Of a stretch of 64,000 nt of DNA, positions 60,267-64,000 are shown piece after piece. This DNA is from Agelaius tricolor (lineage: Eukaryota > Chordata > Aves > Passeriformes > Icteridae), in the NCBI GenBank assembly GCA_023055355.1, contig JALJCS010000037.1, positions 1,364,001-1,428,000 of the forward strand. Reading direction: 5' to 3'. The notes below the pieces were generated by a model, which worked only from the letters and a program-made list of their open reading frames with translations, ran no database searches and had not been told where the DNA came from. The number at the start of each line of letters is the position of its first letter. Position 1 is the first letter of the stretch. The position numbers and the translations under genes are program-made.

Positions 60267-60439
60267 GGGAGGGTGGGGTGGACGAGACCTGCAGCCCAAA
60301 CCTGGCCCCCTTTGAGGCTCCCCCCAAAAAGGAGACCTGGTGCTCTATGCTCTTTAGCAGCAGCTAAAGGAGAGGAGATTGGCACAAACTATCCATATAA
60401 AGGTGTGTAAAAGTACCCAAATAATCCCAAATAATTATT

Positions 60440-60538
60440 TGCTAGTGCAGCCATTAGGAGGTGGTCATGGAATCCTATCAGCTCTTCTATGATAGGTGAG
60501 GAAGCGTCTTGGAAGTTAAGTTGTGAGTGGTTGGCCAT
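60440..60538 (-). pseudogene. COX2: Nuclear mitochondrial insertion: 5' end of COX2
   Basis: Minus strand reads ATG GCC AAC CAC, and under the vertebrate mitochondrial code gives [15 protein letters not shown] followed by about 18 more COX2-like residues, ending near ALMVALA-equivalent LLMAALA. Similarity stops abruptly after about 33 codons at 60440, where nuclear sequence begins. It lies directly after a tRNA-Asp-like segment, as in the mitochondrial order tRNA-Ser(UCN), tRNA-Asp, COX2. It is a nuclear copy and cannot be expressed as COX2: the gene is cut off and ATA is read as Met. Confidence 0.9.
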
Positions 60539-60544
60539 ATTTAG

Positions 60545-60613
60545 GTAGAGATGTGCTCAGTTTTCATCTGCAGTTTAGTCTTGACAAGGCTATGTAATTG
60601 TTTTACTAATTAT
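60545..60613 (-). pseudogene. Nuclear mitochondrial insertion: tRNA-Asp copy
   Basis: Minus-strand segment between the COX2 start and the tRNA-Ser copy. It contains CCTTGTCAAGACT, an anticodon loop with GTC (Asp), and ends in a CATCTC-type acceptor half. Position and order match the avian mitochondrial gene cluster. It is part of the same insertion and not a nuclear tRNA gene. Confidence 0.8.
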
Positions 60614-60683
60614 GAGAAAGAAGCATAAGCGATCTGTGCGGTTGGCTTGAAACCAACATATGGGGGTTCGACTCCTTCCTTTC
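60614..60683 (+). pseudogene. Nuclear mitochondrial insertion: tRNA-Ser(UCN) copy
   Basis: Plus-strand sequence with the features of vertebrate mitochondrial tRNA-Ser(UCN): GAGAAAG-type 5' acceptor half, GGCTTGAAACC anticodon arm with TGA, and GGGGGTTCGACTCC T-arm. It lies on the strand opposite to tRNA-Asp and COX2, as in mitochondria. The last acceptor bases run into unrelated AAAATAATTT, marking the insertion edge at about 60683. Confidence 0.88.
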
Positions 60684-61623
60684 AAAATAATTTTAGAGTG
60701 TCTCTCACAAAGAGCCCAGGAAGTCTCCTCTCCTCACTCTGGATGCCCACAGTGCTGTTTGTCTGGCTGCCTTTTCCAGCCCATGGCTGCATCTCAAGGG
60801 CATGATTCATTTCACCTGCTTTGGACACCAGCACAGGATGGATTGCACCCCAGAGGTATCAGTTTCTCTCCCCTGCCTGCAAAAGAAGAGCAAATAACTC
60901 ACTGCTGAGGTATCTGTGTTGCCTGATGCAGCAGATTCTCAGAGTATCATTTCTGGAGGTGCTAAAGCATTTGGATTAGGGACCTTTGGGGAAAAAAAAA
61001 TGTAACACTGACAGTTTAACCATTTCCAAAATACAGCCCAAACCTGTGCAGAGAAAGGACTTGGTCTCTTGATATCTGAGTTCTTGACAGGCAAGTATCA
61101 GATTTCATCAGACTACCTGAGGCTGTATTTGATATTTAAGATGTTACAAAACCCTCTGGATTCACACAGGGTGGCAGCAGATGAGGTCCCAGGTCCTCCT
61201 TTATCCTGTACTGTCTCCTGTGACTCTGAGTCACACTGATGGCACATGGTTGTTATTTTTTTATTTTATTTATTTATTTTTATATTTTTATTTCTCTCCC
61301 TTGGCAGAATAACAGCACTGCTCTGTCTGCCACCTTTGACAACAGTGAAAGTCTAAAACACTCAAGGCACTTTGAGACAAACAAACTGTGGGAGGCAGGG
61401 CCCTGCTCTGCCCTTTTCACCATCAAACTCTGCAGGTTTTATTTCTGCATGTCCTGGGCTGACTTTATGATGCTTACATCCCCACTCATCTGTTTAGCCC
61501 AGAAATGAGTTTTGCACCTTCAAGACTGGTTCTGAGAGTGAGGAGGGGGAAGAAGAAGCTCAGTTTGTTTTCAGACACTGCACTCACTCCTCCACATCCC
61601 TGCTCCTGGACTGTGTTGTCTGC

Positions 61624-61650
61624 AGACAGACAGACAGACAGACAGACAGC
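61624..61650 (+). repeat. CAGA microsatellite
   Basis: About six copies of a 4-base unit (cagacagacagacagaca). Confidence 0.92.
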
Positions 61651-61846
61651 AGGACAGAGCTCTCCTTTGCTTTTAGTTAGTTTTAGCCAGCTGAGGCAGA
61701 GAAGTTCCCTGGACTGTGGTTTTTCCTTTTGCTTGGAAAGGACCTGTTCAAACCTGCTCGTGACTAAACACCAGGAGAGAGCCAGGAGCTCACACCTGTG
61801 TCCCACCAGGCTGGGCTGCGGCTGCAGCATTTCCAGAGCCAGAGGG

Positions 61847-61894
61847 ACTGATAAGAGACTGATAAGAGACTGATAAGAGACTGATAAGAGACTG
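61847..61894 (+). repeat. 11-bp tandem repeat
   Basis: Four copies of actgataagag. Confidence 0.9.
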
Positions 61895-61984
61895 AGTGAG
61901 CTGAGCCACAGCCCATGGAGGGGACTTTCTGAGTTTGTCATCTCTTCAGAACAGTGAGAGGTTTTATTGTTTAATATTTCTTAA

Positions 61985-62150
61985 TATGGTTTGGTTTTTT
62001 GATTTTGGGGGTTTTTCTTTGGTTTTTTTTGGGTTTGGGTTTTTTTGTTTTGTTTTGGTTTGGGTTTGGGGTTTTTTTTTGGTTTTGTTTTGTTTTTGTT
62101 TTTTGTGGGGTTTTTTTGTTTGTTTGTTTGTTTGGGTTTTTTTCAGTTTT
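61985..62150. repeat. G/T-rich low-complexity tract with G-runs
   Basis: T runs with repeated GGG and GGGTTT (gggtttgggtttttttgttt). Almost no A or C. Confidence 0.92.
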
Positions 62151-63355
62151 TTTGTGCTGGTGAATGCTTTGCCTGTTAAATAAACAGGCTTTTTTCCCAC
62201 TTTTCTCCAAGGAAATCTTTTCCTGAACCAGCTGCAGGAGGGGCTGCTTGAATCTGCTTTCTAGAGGAAACCCCTTTAGGGATTTTCTCCCAAATTTTCC
62301 CTAAACCAAGACCCTGCATTTGGAAATAGGCTTGATTCGCTCCTTGCAGCCCTGAAAATGGGAAATGTTTTCATTGCCAGCCAGAGATCTGCATTCAGGG
62401 GGGTTTCTGGCCTGGAGCTGCTGAGCTGTGTCCAGCAGCAGGGTCCAGCTCACCTGGAGCTCAGACAGGAGGGAGGGAGGGTGGCACAGGGCCATGCCCC
62501 AGGCTGGTGGCAGCAGTGACACCGTGCTGGGAGTGAGGACTGACCCCAAAGACATTTTCCTGTTGGAAATCTGCTTTCCTGACTCTCTGTGTGGATCCTC
62601 CCTGTGCCATGCAGGGACATTCTGCTGCCTCTCTCCTGCCTCTCCATCACAAGGTCTTCCCCTCCTCCTCCTCCTCGTCCCTTTTGCCACCACCTCATGC
62701 AATTATAAGGCCACAGGGCTCTGCTCTAAGGAAGGCACATATTTGGCACATATTTGTCACAGCAACCAGCTCCAAGGAGACCTTTGCATCCTGCCTGCTG
62801 TTTTTTCTGGATTTTATCCTGGTTTTTGTCGTCTGTGTAGGACGTTCTGGTCCCCACTGCCTCCCCCTGGGCTGGAATAGATGCTCTGCTCAGTGATGGA
62901 CCCCAGGATTCAACCCAGGTCTCCAAGGGCTGTAATGATGCCACTAAATAATAACTCAAATTCCATGACTCCCCATCCTCCATTTGTACAGCTGCCCTTG
63001 CCAAAAAACAGAGTGGGGCTGTGGCTCAGCCCAGGAGAGCAGGGGAGAGGGAGGAAAAAAAGAGACTGAAGGAGAAAAAGGAAATTTATAAGCAAAGAGA
63101 TGCCAGTGCTGAAAAGCAAATGGGAGATAAGGGCAGAGAAAAGAAATCCATGGGCATGTGTCATATTTTATAGGGTCAGCAGGTTTCTTGCTGGAGCTTT
63201 TCAGAGCCTGCCTGGTGTAAAGGTGTCTCTTGGAGACCTGGAGCTGGTTTGGAAGGTGTGTGCAGGGGGAGTTTGGGAAAACATTTGCATTATTCACACA
63301 GAAGCCTCAGAGCCCCTGCAAAGCTTTTCTTGGTTGCCACTGATGTGAGTTCATT

Positions 63356-63396
63356 AAAAAAAAAAAAAAAAAGGAAAATAATAAAGGAAAAAAAAC
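63356..63396. repeat. A-rich tract
   Basis: An A run of about 16 followed by further A-rich sequence. Confidence 0.85.
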
Positions 63397-64000
63397 CTCC
63401 TAATCTCATAGAAGAAGGGACACATTTTGATAAGCACAAAGCAGAAATAGGGTCTCTGGAGGCTCAAGCAGTGTTTATAGGACTTGGTTTGGACTTCACA
63501 ACCTGCTCAGCTGCAGCAAAGGGATGTGGCCCAAGATTTTTGTTAGCTGACTTGGTCATAAAGCAGCCAATTAAGTCTGGAACTCCCAGGGGAGGATTTA
63601 ATTTCTTTCAGCTGGGCCCCACATGTGCTCTGTTTCTCTGACTGGCCAGCAGCCAGCCCTACCAGAGCATCCCTGGCCTTCCCTGTACCTGCAGAGACTT
63701 TCAAGCACTCAGTGGGCTCCCACTTACACTCCATTATGGCTCTGCAAGTTGGGACTCCTGGGCTCTTCCCTGCCTCCATCTCTGCCTTGAGGGACGACTT
63801 CAAATAAATCATTTCCTTCCCTGTGCCTGCCAGCTGTGAAACGTGGCTAATGACACTCTCCTGCCTTTTCAGATTGCTCTGAGATTCCCTGCAATCACAG
63901 GGCAGTGTTATTGTAGAGACAGCACTGGATTGCCCAGCTCAAAAATGCTTTTAGGAGCCCTGATTGTGCTGCAGGAGGGGTTTGCTGACTGAGGGAGAGA

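Larger units (their letters stand above)
60684..64000. other. No gene recognised beyond the listed repeats
   Basis: Unique sequence with microsatellites and low-complexity tracts. No exon or RNA gene supported. Confidence 0.5.

Noticed and set aside
60614..60683. Functional nuclear tRNA-Ser gene
   Set aside because: The arm sequences and the neighbouring tRNA-Asp and COX2 are mitochondrial; it is part of a nuclear insertion and lacks a complete acceptor stem.

Overview
The window looks like nuclear DNA from a bird, probably a passerine. It holds one intact multi-exon protein gene (TLR4) in long gene-poor sequence, with CR1 LINE fragments, many solo endogenous-retrovirus LTRs, a few very old MIR-like SINE remnants, minisatellites, A-rich tracts and a short nuclear insertion of avian-like mitochondrial DNA. 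There are no operons, bacterial genes or CRISPR arrays. Most open reading frames outside TLR4 are chance frames, often inside tandem repeats.

Layout. 1-4.0 kb: no recognised gene, a CpG-rich patch (about 2.0-2.4 kb) and a two-block purine pentanucleotide repeat. 4.0-21.5 kb: CR1 pieces, a pair of head-to-head LTRs, several solo LTRs, and a minisatellite (14.1-14.6 kb) with a shorter repeat nested inside it. 21.5-26.1 kb: TLR4 on the minus strand, three coding exons with clean GT-AG junctions, 842 residues, from signal peptide through leucine-rich repeats and membrane segment to TIR domain. A perfect Ets/IRF composite motif and an inverted CCAAT box lie about 130-145 bases upstream of its ATG. 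26-40 kb: further solo LTRs, several with exact 6-bp target-site duplications, and two minisatellites. 39.7-40.5 kb: an LTR still attached to its polypurine tract and to the end of a retroviral env transmembrane protein. 41-54 kb: A-rich and GC-rich stretches, CR1 and MIR-like fragments, two more LTRs. 54-64 kb: mostly unique sequence with an old CR1 reverse-transcriptase remnant, an LTR with a 5-bp duplication, a 26-bp minisatellite, and a mitochondrial fragment (tRNA-Ser(UCN), tRNA-Asp and the start of COX2).

TLR4 is the innate immune receptor for lipopolysaccharide. The rest of the window is mainly a record of insertions and repeat expansions. I found no convincing new gene system. The points most worth following are the TLR4 promoter motif, the nested minisatellite, the inverted LTR pair, the env-LTR junction, the LTR with tandem polyadenylation signals, and the mitochondrial insertion.
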